Shown here piece by piece: positions 1 through 9,638 of a stretch of 64,000 bases of DNA. The first letter of the stretch is position 1; the number at the start of each line of letters is the position of its first letter. The notes beneath the pieces were generated by a model that was not told where the DNA came from, searched no databases, and worked only from the letters and a program-made list of their open reading frames with translations. Source of the stretch: CAWEQO01 sp963811225 (GTDB lineage: Bacteria > Chloroflexota > Anaerolineae > Anaerolineales > Anaerolineaceae); NCBI GenBank assembly GCA_963811225.1, contig CAWEQO010000004.1, forward strand, positions 124,001 through 188,000, in the 5' to 3' direction. A program made the position numbers and the translations under genes.

Positions 1-564
1 CAGCTGCGACAGGTTCGCGCCGATATCCATCAAATCCGCCGATTGGCGCAGGGCGTCTGGGGTGACGTTCGAGGTGCGGAACCCGAGTGTATCGGCCACG
101 ATGCCGGTCAGCAGCGCCTCGGCCACCGCTGGGGTGATCGGCAAGTTCCACTTCGGCAGGTATTCGGTCAGGATCGAGCAGGTTGCCACGGCCCCAGGGA
201 CCACCAGATTGACCGAAGCAAAATTCAGGTTGGTCACGTGATGGTCGATGTTCAGGTCGGGCGCTTTGCCGTTCAGCACGTTCCCCGTACGCTGCAGATC
301 AGAGCAGTCCACCACGACCGTGAGATCGTACTCGCCGGACTTTTTGCGGCCGATCTGATCGCTGCCGAACAGGTGGCGGAAGCTGGAAGGCACACCGTCC
401 ACCAGGACCATCTGGACCTCTTTGCCCACCGCCTGGAGCGCCAACCCCAGGCCAAGCACCGAGCCGACCGCGTCGCCGTCCGGTCGGACGTGCGACATGA
501 TCAGGATGCGCTGGGAGCGTTGGAACATCGCAGGGATGTCGCCGCGGTGGTTACTGCTGCTCAT
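1..564 (-). CDS. nrnA: DHH-family phosphoesterase (NrnA-like), 3' part cut by window edge
   Basis: The first 188 codons of a DHH-subfamily phosphoesterase. This family hydrolyses short oligoribonucleotides (nanoRNA) and, in many bacteria, 3'-phosphoadenosine 5'-phosphate. Visible motifs are SHVRPDGDAVGS near residue 24 (DHH motif I), VVVDCSD near residue 85 and NIDHHVTN near residue 105, the namesake DHH. The C-terminal DHHA1 domain lies beyond base 1. The ATG at 564 overlaps the rbfA stop by 14 bases and has an AAAGG about six bases upstream. An in-frame ATG at 570 is the alternative. Its place directly after rbfA is the usual nusA-infB-rbfA-nrnA order, which supports the call. Confidence 0.9.
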   Translation of the reverse strand, partial: MSSSNHRGDIPAMFQRSQRILIMSHVRPDGDAVGSVLGLGLALQAVGKEVQMVLVDGVPSSFRHLFGSDQIGRKKSGEYDLTVVVDCSDLQRTGNVLNGKAPDLNIDHHVTNLNFASVNLVVPGAVATCSILTEYLPKWNLPITPAVAEALLTGIVADTLGFRTSNVTPDALRQSADLMDIGANLSQL

Positions 565-943
565 CTTCATCCTTTGTATCTTCTTGCTGCTGCGTTTCTT
601 CTTCCTTCAGCTCTGCCAGCAGTTTCTCGATGTGGTCAGCGCGCTCAGGCGTGGGGTCCCAATGGAACCGCAGGCGTGGGAAGGAGCGCAGTTCGATGCG
701 CTCGGCCAGGGCGCGGCGCAAGAAGCCGGCGGCGCTTTCGAGCCCCTGCAGCGCTTCTTCGGCCCGTTCGTGGCCTTCCACTGCGGACACGTAAATGTTC
801 GCGTAGGCGAGCTCACGGTCCACCTTGACGTCTGTGATCGAAATACCACTAAGACGAGGATCCTGGACGTCACGGATCATCATTTCGGAAAGCTCTTGCC
901 GAATTCGATCGGCAATGCGCTCGGTACGTAATTTTGATGGCAT
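551..943 (-). CDS. rbfA: 30S ribosome-binding factor A
   Basis: A 130-residue protein matching RbfA, a small KH-fold factor that binds the 30S subunit and helps late 16S rRNA 5'-end maturation, notably in the cold. The N-terminus MPSKLRTERIADRIRQEL, the segment RDVQDPRLSGISITDVKVDRE and the stretch ANIYVSAVEG follow the family pattern. The C-terminal 15 residues are acidic and glutamine-rich (EEETQQQEDTKDEDEQQ), so the tail is charged beyond the conserved core. The ATG is preceded by TTAGGAGTTTT, a strong ribosome binding site. It sits 58 bases after infB and overlaps nrnA, consistent with one transcript. Confidence 0.95.
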   Translation of the reverse strand: MPSKLRTERIADRIRQELSEMMIRDVQDPRLSGISITDVKVDRELAYANIYVSAVEGHERAEEALQGLESAAGFLRRALAERIELRSFPRLRFHWDPTPERADHIEKLLAELKEEETQQQEDTKDEDEQQ

Positions 944-1001
944 TTAATAAAACTCCTAACTTAGAGGGCGTCCGGATTCCCCTCGGACCTGCTCTTGAAG
1001 C

Positions 1002-2795
<1,794 letters not shown>

Positions 2796-2956
2796 ATCGC
2801 ATTTCCTTTTCTATACATCCTCGCTCCTCACCCCCTCCGGGACAAGATCCGGCAGCAATGGAGCCAGAGGATGTCGGTCTGCGCGCTATGAGCGTACAAG
2901 ATAAGGTGAGTTACGCGGTCATTTGACAATTAATCCGTTGAGTAAACATTCCTTTA

Positions 2957-3289
2957 TTATTCGACACGGGCTTCTTGTGGGCTGTCAGTCGCTTCTTCTT
3001 CAGGATCTTCCGGCAGCCCGGCCATAAAGGATGATAATTCCTCACGATCTTTTTCGGTCAAGTTAGTTTTCAAGGCATTCGCCAGGGCGCCTTTCAAGCC
3101 GCACTGCCAGCAAGACTGGCTGTCGTGTAAGTAGGCGCCTCTTCCGGGCAGTTTCCCGCTCGGGTCGATCTGCACTCCCTCCGACGTCCGCACGATGCGG
3201 ATCAACGTCCGTTTCGGGAGCACCTGCCGGCAGCCGACACAGGTCCGCTGCGGAACATGTCTGGTGTGTTTGCCCGTTTTTTTAACCAA
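2957..3289 (-). CDS. ylxR: YlxR-family RNA-binding protein (RnpM)
   Basis: A 110-residue YlxR (DUF448) protein. The family fold is a small RNA-binding domain; the Bacillus member was reported to modulate RNase P. Visible signatures are RTCVGCRQ near residue 16, the family's GRGAYLH near residue 50, and a central cysteine pair. After about residue 90 it ends in an acidic tail. The start is a TTG preceded by GGAAGGCAAGTC; no ATG or GTG lies closer to the conserved region. It begins 21 bases after nusA stops, the standard position between nusA and infB. Confidence 0.88.
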   Translation of the reverse strand: MVKKTGKHTRHVPQRTCVGCRQVLPKRTLIRIVRTSEGVQIDPSGKLPGRGAYLHDSQSCWQCGLKGALANALKTNLTEKDREELSSFMAGLPEDPEEEATDSPQEARVE

Positions 3290-3310
3290 GACTTGCCTTC
3301 CCGTCTTGGA

Positions 3311-5344
3311 CTACTCTTCCCAACCCCAACCTTCGTCGCCGCGCTTGTGTTTCTTGCGGACCAACGTCATGTCGCGTTCGGGATCGTACTCCACTTCGAC
3401 GTGTTTCTTCTTGCGCTTGCCCTTTTTCTTCTTCTTGCCGGTCGCGTCTTCCTCTTCCTCTTCTTCGAACTCTGCCGGGGCCACGACTTCGGCGGACTTG
3501 AGGGAGAACAGCTCGTCAAAGGAAGCTTCTTCCTCTTCCTCTTCTTCCTCTTCGTCTTCTTCTTCCTCTGCTTCGAGGATCTCTTCCGCCTCTTCGTTGA
3601 GGATGGCGTCGGCTTCGATTGGGCGCTCTTCGGCGATGGCTTCTTTGACCTCATCGACGGTGTCCTGCGACACCGGCGTTTCGATCTCCAGGTCTTCGCC
3701 CGCCGGAGTAAGGCCTTCGACCTCTTGAACAGCCCCAACCTCTCCGGGCGCTGCGCCTTGCGGGGTAACGCCTTCCGGCAGGGCGCCTTCCTCGGTCACA
3801 TCGACCTCGGCTGCGGCCTCTTCTTCTGCTTCCGCTTCGGCTGGCATGAGGGTCTCCATCAATGCCTCAATTTGCGCCATTGACTTGGGGCCGATGCCTT
3901 GCACGCGGAAGATCGCATCGGGCTCGGTGCGCATTTGCAGGGCGAGTTCACCAATGGTGGAATAACCGGCTTCTTGCAGCAAGACCGAAACATGCTCGGG
4001 CAGCGGGCTGTCGAGGATGTCGGTATCGAATGCCTCGGTGGGCACCTCTTGCTTGATCTGCTCGACTTGCGCCTCTGCAGCTGCGGCAGCTTCGGCCTTC
4101 TTTGCGACCTGGGCAATGCTGCGCTTTTCCACCCGGTCGATGAACTTCGCCATCATATCGTACTCTTCGGCGGTCAGCGGCCGGTTTTCGGCTTTGCGGG
4201 CCAGCAGGCCTTCAATGGCCGGGATCATCTCGGCTTCCGCCTCGGCAACCGCGGCCAAAGCCGTATCTTGCTGGAGTTTGTACATGACATCGCCGGTGGC
4301 TTCGCTCAGGCTCTTGATATCGATGCGCCAGCCGGTCAGCTTGGCAGCCAGGCGGGCGTTCTGCCCATCGCGGCCGATCGCCAGGCTTAGCTGATCTTCG
4401 GGAACCACGACGGTGGCGGTCTTGCCGTTACCGGAATGTTCGTTGAGGTACACAGCGACCACGCGTGCCGGGCTGATGGCCTTGGCGATGAACTGTGCGG
4501 GATCAGGGTTCCACTCGATCACATCGATTTTTTCATCGTGCAGCTCTCGCACGATGGCCTGGATGCGCACGCCGCGGATCCCGACGCAGGCGCCAACCGG
4601 GTCGATGCCCTGCTGGGTGGCCGAGACGGCAACCTTGGCGCGTTCGCCCGGCTCGCGGGCAATGGAGCGGATTTCCACCACGCCGTGGTAGATTTCGGGC
4701 ACTTCGTTTTCAAGCAGGCGGCGCAGGAAGTCGCGGTGCGTACGGGAGAGCACAATCTGCGGGCCGCGCGGGTTGTCTTTCACTTCGGCAACCAGGGCGC
4801 GCACGCGATCGTGAATGCGGAAGCGTTCGCCAGGGATGGTGTCTTTACGCGACATGAACCCCTCGGCACGCATTTCCATACCGATGGTCAGGCCCTGGGC
4901 GTTGACCGCCTGGACCACACCGCTGACAATCTCGCCAACTTGCTTCTGATAGTAAACCATTTGCGCCTGGCGTTCAGCATCGCGGATGCGCTGTTGAATC
5001 ACCTGACGGGCGGTCTGTGCGGCAACCCGGCCAAAATCACGCGGGGTGCTTTCGACGACCACCATACTGCCGACCTCGGCTTCCGGCTCGTAGCGGCGAG
5101 CTTCCGCCACCGAGACTTCGGTGCGCGGATCCTCCACCTGATCGACCACCTCTTTTTCCGCAAAAATTGCCACCTTGCCCGTTTCGGGATCAACCTTGGC
5201 TTCAACTTGTTGAGCGCTTGAAGCGTTGACTGCTCGGCGGTAGGCGGATACCATGGCAGACTCAATCGCCGCCAAGATGACTTCTTTCGGCAACTGCTTT
5301 TCTTCAAGTACTTCATTAAAAGCCAGGACAAATTCGTTCTTCAT
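3311..5344 (-). CDS. nusA: Transcription termination/antitermination protein NusA with long charged tail
   Basis: NusA binds RNA polymerase and nascent RNA and controls pausing, termination and antitermination. The first 380 residues give the N-terminal domain, S1 (IVSGVVQAVNAQGLTIGMEM) and two KH domains, with GIRGVRIQAI and IGRDGQNARLAAKLTGWRI. A helix-hairpin-helix unit follows (STIGELALQMRTEPDAIFRVQGIGPKS). The protein is 677 residues against 350-500 normally. The rest is an acidic, low-complexity stretch (EEEEDEEEEEEEEEA), then a lysine run (KKKKKGKRKKKH) and the terminus WGWEE. The ATG at 5344 has GGAG nine bases upstream; a TTG three codons earlier is less likely. It heads the operon. 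No rimP is found upstream. Confidence 0.95.
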   Translation of the reverse strand: MKNEFVLAFNEVLEEKQLPKEVILAAIESAMVSAYRRAVNASSAQQVEAKVDPETGKVAIFAEKEVVDQVEDPRTEVSVAEARRYEPEAEVGSMVVVESTPRDFGRVAAQTARQVIQQRIRDAERQAQMVYYQKQVGEIVSGVVQAVNAQGLTIGMEMRAEGFMSRKDTIPGERFRIHDRVRALVAEVKDNPRGPQIVLSRTHRDFLRRLLENEVPEIYHGVVEIRSIAREPGERAKVAVSATQQGIDPVGACVGIRGVRIQAIVRELHDEKIDVIEWNPDPAQFIAKAISPARVVAVYLNEHSGNGKTATVVVPEDQLSLAIGRDGQNARLAAKLTGWRIDIKSLSEATGDVMYKLQQDTALAAVAEAEAEMIPAIEGLLARKAENRPLTAEEYDMMAKFIDRVEKRSIAQVAKKAEAAAAAEAQVEQIKQEVPTEAFDTDILDSPLPEHVSVLLQEAGYSTIGELALQMRTEPDAIFRVQGIGPKSMAQIEALMETLMPAEAEAEEEAAAEVDVTEEGALPEGVTPQGAAPGEVGAVQEVEGLTPAGEDLEIETPVSQDTVDEVKEAIAEERPIEADAILNEEAEEILEAEEEEDEEEEEEEEEASFDELFSLKSAEVVAPAEFEEEEEEDATGKKKKKGKRKKKHVEVEYDPERDMTLVRKKHKRGDEGWGWEE

Positions 5345-5560
5345 TCCGTGCAACTCCAGCTTAGACCCTTATAAAAGAAAAGTGGGGCTTGCCCACTTTT
5401 CGTGTTCGGCGATTATAATAACAACTACGGTGCGCGTGTTATTTTAACATAGAACGATAGTGGATGCAAGGTTTTGCTTTATAATTAGACCTAACGACGG
5501 CATACTTCTTCCGACGACGATCTTCACGACCAACCTCATTATATCGCAAAGAGGCAAACA
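5345..5560. promoter_or_regulatory. Divergent promoter region, nusA / GH13 gene
   Basis: This AT-rich gap separates the two divergent units. A TATAAT on the minus strand (plus coordinates 5412-5417) can serve as the -10 box for the nusA operon. A TATAAT on the plus strand at 5480-5485 can serve the GH13 gene. No good -35 box was found at 17 bases for either, so only the -10 elements are supported. Confidence 0.4.
5378..5400 (-). promoter_or_regulatory. Hairpin in the nusA leader (possible attenuator)
   Basis: A 9-bp stem (AAAAGTGGG / CCCACTTTT) with a 5-base loop lies 34-56 bases upstream of the nusA start. On the minus strand the T-rich sequence TTTTCTTTTAT follows directly, so it has the form of an intrinsic terminator. 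NusA promotes pausing and termination, so autoregulation here is a reasonable inference, not something shown by sequence. Confidence 0.45.
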
Positions 5561-7163
5561 ATGACAGCACCAAACCTTTGGTGGCGAGACGGTGTCATCT
5601 ACCAGATTTACCCCCGATCCTTTTTAGACACAACCCATAACGGCCTGGGTGATCTCAACGGCATTTGCTCGCGCCTGGAGTATTTGTCTGAGCTTGGGGT
5701 GGACGCCATCTGGCTCTCGCCGGTATATCCATCTCCGGACGCCGATTTCGGCTACGATGTCAGCGACTACACCGCCATCGATCCGCGCTTTGGCGATATG
5801 CAGGACTTCGACAACATGGTGGCCGAGGCGCACTCGCGGGGGATCCGCATCGTCATGGACCTGGTTTTGAATCACACCTCCGAGCAGCACTCCTGGTTCC
5901 TCGAATCACGTTCCAGCCGCGACAACCCCAAGCGCGACTGGTACCTGTGGCGCGACCCGGCCCCCGGCAAGAAGCTGCCCAACAACTGGCGCTCGGTGTT
6001 CGGCGGGACCGGTTGGGAGTGGGACGAGCATACGGGGCAGTACTATTTCCACACGTTCGCAAAAGAGCAGCCGGATGTGAACTGGCACAACCCCGAGGTG
6101 CGTCAGGCGATGCTTGACGTTTTTCGGTTCTGGCTCGAACGCGGGGTGGACGGTTTCCGGCTGGATGTGTTCAACGCCTACTTCAAGCACGCCGAATTCC
6201 GCAACAACCCAACCAAACTCGGCGTCATGCCCTACGACCACCAGCGCCATCACTACGACATCGATCAACCGGAGATGTTCCCGCTGCTGGCGGAACTGCG
6301 CAAGCTGCTCGATTCTTACCCGGAGCGCTATGCGGTGGGGGAGACCTTCCTGGCGTCCCCCAAGGTGGCCGCCCGTTACTGTGGTCCCAATCTGCTGCAC
6401 GCCACCTTCGATTTCCGCTTTTCAGAGTTCGCGCTGGAAGCCGCGCCATTTCTTACAAGCCATTCAAGAATGGGACCGGATCCTCTCGAACGGCTGCTGG
6501 CCGAACTACGTGCTCAACAATCACGACGTTAAACGCTCGGCTACCCGTTATGGGCGCGGTGAAAGCGACGAGCGCCTGAAAGTGGCAGCCATGCTGCTGC
6601 TGACGCAGCGCGGCACGCCCTTTCTCTATTATGGGGAAGAGATTGGCATGCGGGATATCCACCTGTCGCGAAAAGAGATCCTCGACCCGGTAGGCAAGTA
6701 CTACTGGCCGTTCTATGCGGGCCGAGACGGCTGCCGGGGTCCCATGCAGTGGGATAAAGGCCCCCAGGCCGGGTTTAGCGACGTTGAACCCTGGCTGCCG
6801 GTGCACGCCGATTACGCCTCCCGCAACCTGGAAGCCCAGCGCGCCGATCCGAACTCGCTGTTCCATTTCTATCGCAAGCTGATTGCTTTGCGCAAGCAGT
6901 ACCCGGCGCTGGTCTCGGGGATGATGCAGCCGCTGACTTTTGAGCCCAAGGCGATCCTGGCCTACCTGCGCCAGACCGGCGACCAGACCCTGCTGGTGGC
7001 GCTTAATTTCAGCGGGCGCAAGATGCGCTTTGTGCTTGGCAGCGAACTGGTCCGCAGCGACTGGGAGCTGCTGCTCTCCAACCGGCGAACCGAGCTGCCC
7101 GAGATCCAAGACGCGCTGCTGCCACTGCTGCCGAATGAGGCCATGATACTGCTGCAGAAATAA
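5561..7163 (+). pseudogene. GH13 alpha-glucosidase, reading frame broken by a frameshift
   Basis: Two overlapping frames together encode one glycoside hydrolase family 13 enzyme of the alpha-glucosidase/oligo-1,6-glucosidase type, which cleaves alpha-glucosidic bonds in malto- or isomalto-oligosaccharides. The first frame (5561 to about 6445) carries the barrel start WWRDGVIYQIYPRSF, VLNHTSEQHSWF, the nucleophile motif GVDGFRLDVFN and the acid/base AVGETF. The second (about 6448 to 7163) carries NNHDVKRSATRYG with the third catalytic Asp, then FLYYGEEIGM and the beta-sandwich. The join near 6441-6450 (GAAGCCGCGCCATTTC) changes frame and seems to lack a few residues of the usual PW-x-A segment. 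All catalytic residues are otherwise intact, so the damage is recent or a sequencing error. The ATG follows AAAGAGGC. Confidence 0.8.
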
Positions 7164-7172
7164 CTGCAGCCG

Positions 7173-7219
7173 TTTTAAACCAAAAGAGGGCGGCTTGTCC
7201 GCCCTCTTTTGGTTTAAAA
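7173..7219. terminator. Bidirectional terminator, 21-bp perfect stem
   Basis: TTTTAAACCAAAAGAGGGCGG pairs perfectly with its complement across a 5-base loop. Runs of A and T at the two ends allow termination in both directions. It separates the convergent GH13 and Ldh-family genes and ends one base before the latter's stop codon. Confidence 0.85.
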
Positions 7220-7220
7220 G

Positions 7221-8327
7221 TTACTCTTCTTCCCCACTGCCTTCGCCCACCGGCTGCAGGTCGAAAGGCACGCCGACTTCAGCGCCCACCTGCTGGAGCG
7301 AATTTACCGTCGGTTCCAGCAGCGGCACGCCTTCCTGCTCGTAGCGTTCGGCCCGCTCGAATTCCTTCTCGCCTGCGATGTAGATCCGGTCCTGGCCCAC
7401 CGCCTTGGGCGAGGCCTTCAGTTCTTCGATCAACTGATCCATATCTTGCTTGAAATCTTCGACCGGCCGAAAGGCATCGATGCGAATGGCGGCAAAGAAG
7501 TGGCCTACGTTAGCTTTGCCCATCGGATCGTGCGGTGAGCCGACGCTGGTCAAGAAGGCCGCTCCCGACAGCACCCCGGCGAAGATATCCACCATCAAGC
7601 CCAGGCCGTAGCCTTTGTAGCCGCGCATGACGTCCGTGCCGCCCAGCGGCATCAGCGCGCCGCCTTTGAGCACCTCACTCGGTTGTGTGGTGACTTCGCC
7701 GTTCTTGTCGATGCCCCAGCCCTCGGGGATCATCTCGCCCGACTTGTCATACACGGTGATGCGGCCAATGGGCACGATGCTGGTGGCCATGTCCAGCACG
7801 TAGGGACGCTCGCTCTCGGCCGGAACCGCGACGGCGATCGGGTTGGTGCCGATCACGCGGGTCGAGCCGTAGGTGGGTGCGACCAGCGGTTGCGAATTCG
7901 TGTAGCTAATGCCGATCATGTCGTATTTCAGCGCCATCATGGCATAATACCCGGCGATGCCGTAGTGGTTGCTGTTGCGCACCGTCACCATGGCGACACC
8001 CGATTGGCGGGCCTTGTCGATACAGCGCTCCATCGCATACTTCGACACCGCCTGCCCCATGCCGTTGCCGCCGTCCAGCGCCAGGCTGGTGAGCGTCTCG
8101 CTCAGAACAGTGATCGCAGCGTCTGGGTCAATCAGGCCTTTGCGCAGGCGAGAGCCGTAGTAGGTGTTCAGGCGGATGATACCGTGCGACGACACGCCGC
8201 GAAGATCGGCAGAAAGCAGCACGTCGGCAGCGGTTTCGGCGCTTTCTTGGGGAACGTTCAGGTGCGTGAAGAAGCGGACCATATAATCTCGAAGATCTTC
8301 CGCACGATATGCAATTGTCCTGGTCAT
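7221..8327 (-). CDS. Ldh-family (malate/L-lactate/L-sulfolactate) dehydrogenase
   Basis: A 368-residue member of the type 2 malate/L-lactate dehydrogenase family, NAD(P)-dependent enzymes that oxidise small 2-hydroxy acids or related ureidoglycolate-type substrates. The pattern GVSSHGIIRLNTYY near residue 45, SNHYGIAGYYAM near residue 118, IGTNPIAVAVPA near residue 160 and GYKGYGLGLMVDI near residue 238 follow the family, including the conserved His/Lys region. The last 50 residues are a less conserved acidic extension. ATG with GAGGATTCCT upstream. Substrate cannot be read from sequence; a sulfolactate role is possible given comB at 49.4 kb but unproven. A TATAAT on the minus strand at 8371-8376 suggests its own promoter. 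Confidence 0.85.
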   Translation of the reverse strand: MTRTIAYRAEDLRDYMVRFFTHLNVPQESAETAADVLLSADLRGVSSHGIIRLNTYYGSRLRKGLIDPDAAITVLSETLTSLALDGGNGMGQAVSKYAMERCIDKARQSGVAMVTVRNSNHYGIAGYYAMMALKYDMIGISYTNSQPLVAPTYGSTRVIGTNPIAVAVPAESERPYVLDMATSIVPIGRITVYDKSGEMIPEGWGIDKNGEVTTQPSEVLKGGALMPLGGTDVMRGYKGYGLGLMVDIFAGVLSGAAFLTSVGSPHDPMGKANVGHFFAAIRIDAFRPVEDFKQDMDQLIEELKASPKAVGQDRIYIAGEKEFERAERYEQEGVPLLEPTVNSLQQVGAEVGVPFDLQPVGEGSGEEE

Positions 8328-8399
8328 AGGAATCCTCTCATATTGGGATCAATGTTAAATCTTTTCTTAAATTATACGCCATACAGGCACGGCTGCATT

Positions 8400-9182
8400 T
8401 CAGCCGATCCCGAAAAGCATCGAAGCAAAGATCAGAATCACTGCGCTGCTGTTGGTGATCGCATGGATGGCGATCGGGAACCACAACGATCCGCTGCGCT
8501 CGTAGACCCAGGCGTTGACGATGCCCATGATGAAGGCCGAGACCATCACACCGACCGTGTCGAAGTGCCCCAACCCGAACAGGGCTGCGCTTAACAGCAC
8601 ACTGGGCCAGAAGCGGAAGCGGCCCTTGAGCCAGTTGTAGAGCAGGCCGCGGAAGTAAAGCTCTTCCGAAAACGGCACCAGGATGCCCACGCCGACCAAC
8701 GTCAGGATGAATGCCGGCCAGGAGAACCCCCCGGCGGTTAGAATGGTGTTCCGCGCTTCCAGGCCGGCCATCCCGCCGCCAAACAGGATTTGAATGAGGA
8801 TCGCCAGGCCTGCCCGGATGGGATTGAGCACCGCTGAGATCAAAATCGCCAGGCCGAGGAAGCTCCAGCGCCAGCGCTTCAACGCCAACCCCAATTGATT
8901 CCAGGTGATCTTTTTACGGCGCAAACCCCAGAACAAAGCCGCCCCACCCAAGAAGATCAGGTTCAGCAGGTAGCGCGCCAATAAATCGGCCAGCGTGCCA
9001 GGTGAGGAACCCAGCGACAGGAGCGTGCTGGCCACCAGGAACAACCCGAAACCTCCCAATAAGTAAAGAACGAGATCGCCCACGGTGGAGGTCCGTTTTT
9101 CCTCCCCGGCGCTTTCGGTCGATAAATTTTCTTGTGTGATCGCAGCCTCCTTGCCGATAACTTTCCCTCTTTCTTTAATCAT
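8400..9182 (-). CDS. CPBP-family intramembrane metalloprotease
   Basis: A multi-pass membrane protein with about seven hydrophobic segments and the CPBP (CAAX protease and bacteriocin-processing/Abi) motifs. EELYFRGLLYNWL near residue 180 supplies the EExxxR element, and a second conserved motif GLGHF lies near residue 212. The family are predicted glutamic-type membrane proteases related to Rce1; roles in prenyl-protein processing or bacteriocin immunity are known for some. ATG at 9182 chosen; a TTG at 9206 would add eight residues. The first 40 residues are hydrophilic and cytoplasmic. It lies upstream of the Ldh-family gene on the same strand with a 72-base gap. The specific substrate is unknown. 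Confidence 0.85.
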   Translation of the reverse strand: MIKERGKVIGKEAAITQENLSTESAGEEKRTSTVGDLVLYLLGGFGLFLVASTLLSLGSSPGTLADLLARYLLNLIFLGGAALFWGLRRKKITWNQLGLALKRWRWSFLGLAILISAVLNPIRAGLAILIQILFGGGMAGLEARNTILTAGGFSWPAFILTLVGVGILVPFSEELYFRGLLYNWLKGRFRFWPSVLLSAALFGLGHFDTVGVMVSAFIMGIVNAWVYERSGSLWFPIAIHAITNSSAVILIFASMLFGIG

Positions 9183-9298
9183 AGCCCCAGTTGTAGAAAC
9201 AGACAACCCTGTTTCCGCTCGTTCAATCGATTACAATATCCCTTTATAACTGCTCGGACTTTTTGGAGCATTGGCGGTTTTAGAAACAGGAGGGACGT

Positions 9299-9535
9299 AT
9301 GTATCGTTTATACGACCAAGAAACCGGCGAGCCGCTTGGATTGATCACCGCTGAGCAGCTGCAGTTTCTGATGGATCAATTGGAAGAAGAGTCGCTTGAC
9401 GATACAGACTACACCATCACGCCGATCACCCTGGACTACCTGGCTGCCCAGGGGGCTGATTCCGAACTGCTGACCGTGCTCGAGGAAGCTCTGGGCTCGA
9501 AGGATCAAGCGGTGGTAGAGTGGCGAGCGGAATGA
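9299..9535 (+). CDS. Small conserved acidic protein, function unknown
   Basis: A 78-residue acidic protein beginning MYRLYDQETGEPLGLITAEQ, with no membrane segment, cysteine or recognisable catalytic motif. The pattern of a short two-strand start, a helix QLQFLMDQLEEES and a C-terminal helix suggests a compact alpha/beta fold. I recall similar small proteins in several phyla but cannot assign a family name from memory with certainty. The ATG has ACAGGAGGGACGT directly upstream, a near-perfect ribosome binding site, and a strong terminator follows 48 bases after the stop. It is therefore a real, separately expressed monocistronic gene. Confidence 0.75.
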   Translation: MYRLYDQETGEPLGLITAEQLQFLMDQLEEESLDDTDYTITPITLDYLAAQGADSELLTVLEEALGSKDQAVVEWRAE

Positions 9536-9582
9536 ACTTTATTGGATCGTCAGGATGGAAGATTTCAGGGGTAACTGGTAAA

Positions 9583-9617
9583 GCGCCGCCCTGAATGGTT
9601 TCCATTCAGGGCGGCGC
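9583..9617. terminator. Intrinsic terminator, 16-bp stem
   Basis: GCGCCGCCCTGAATGG pairs perfectly across a TTT loop and is followed on the plus strand by CTGTTTTTAAA. It terminates the small gene at 9299-9535 and may also serve gyrB, whose stop lies 22 bases beyond. Confidence 0.85.
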
Positions 9618-9638
9618 CTGTTTTTAAACTTCTATCGT

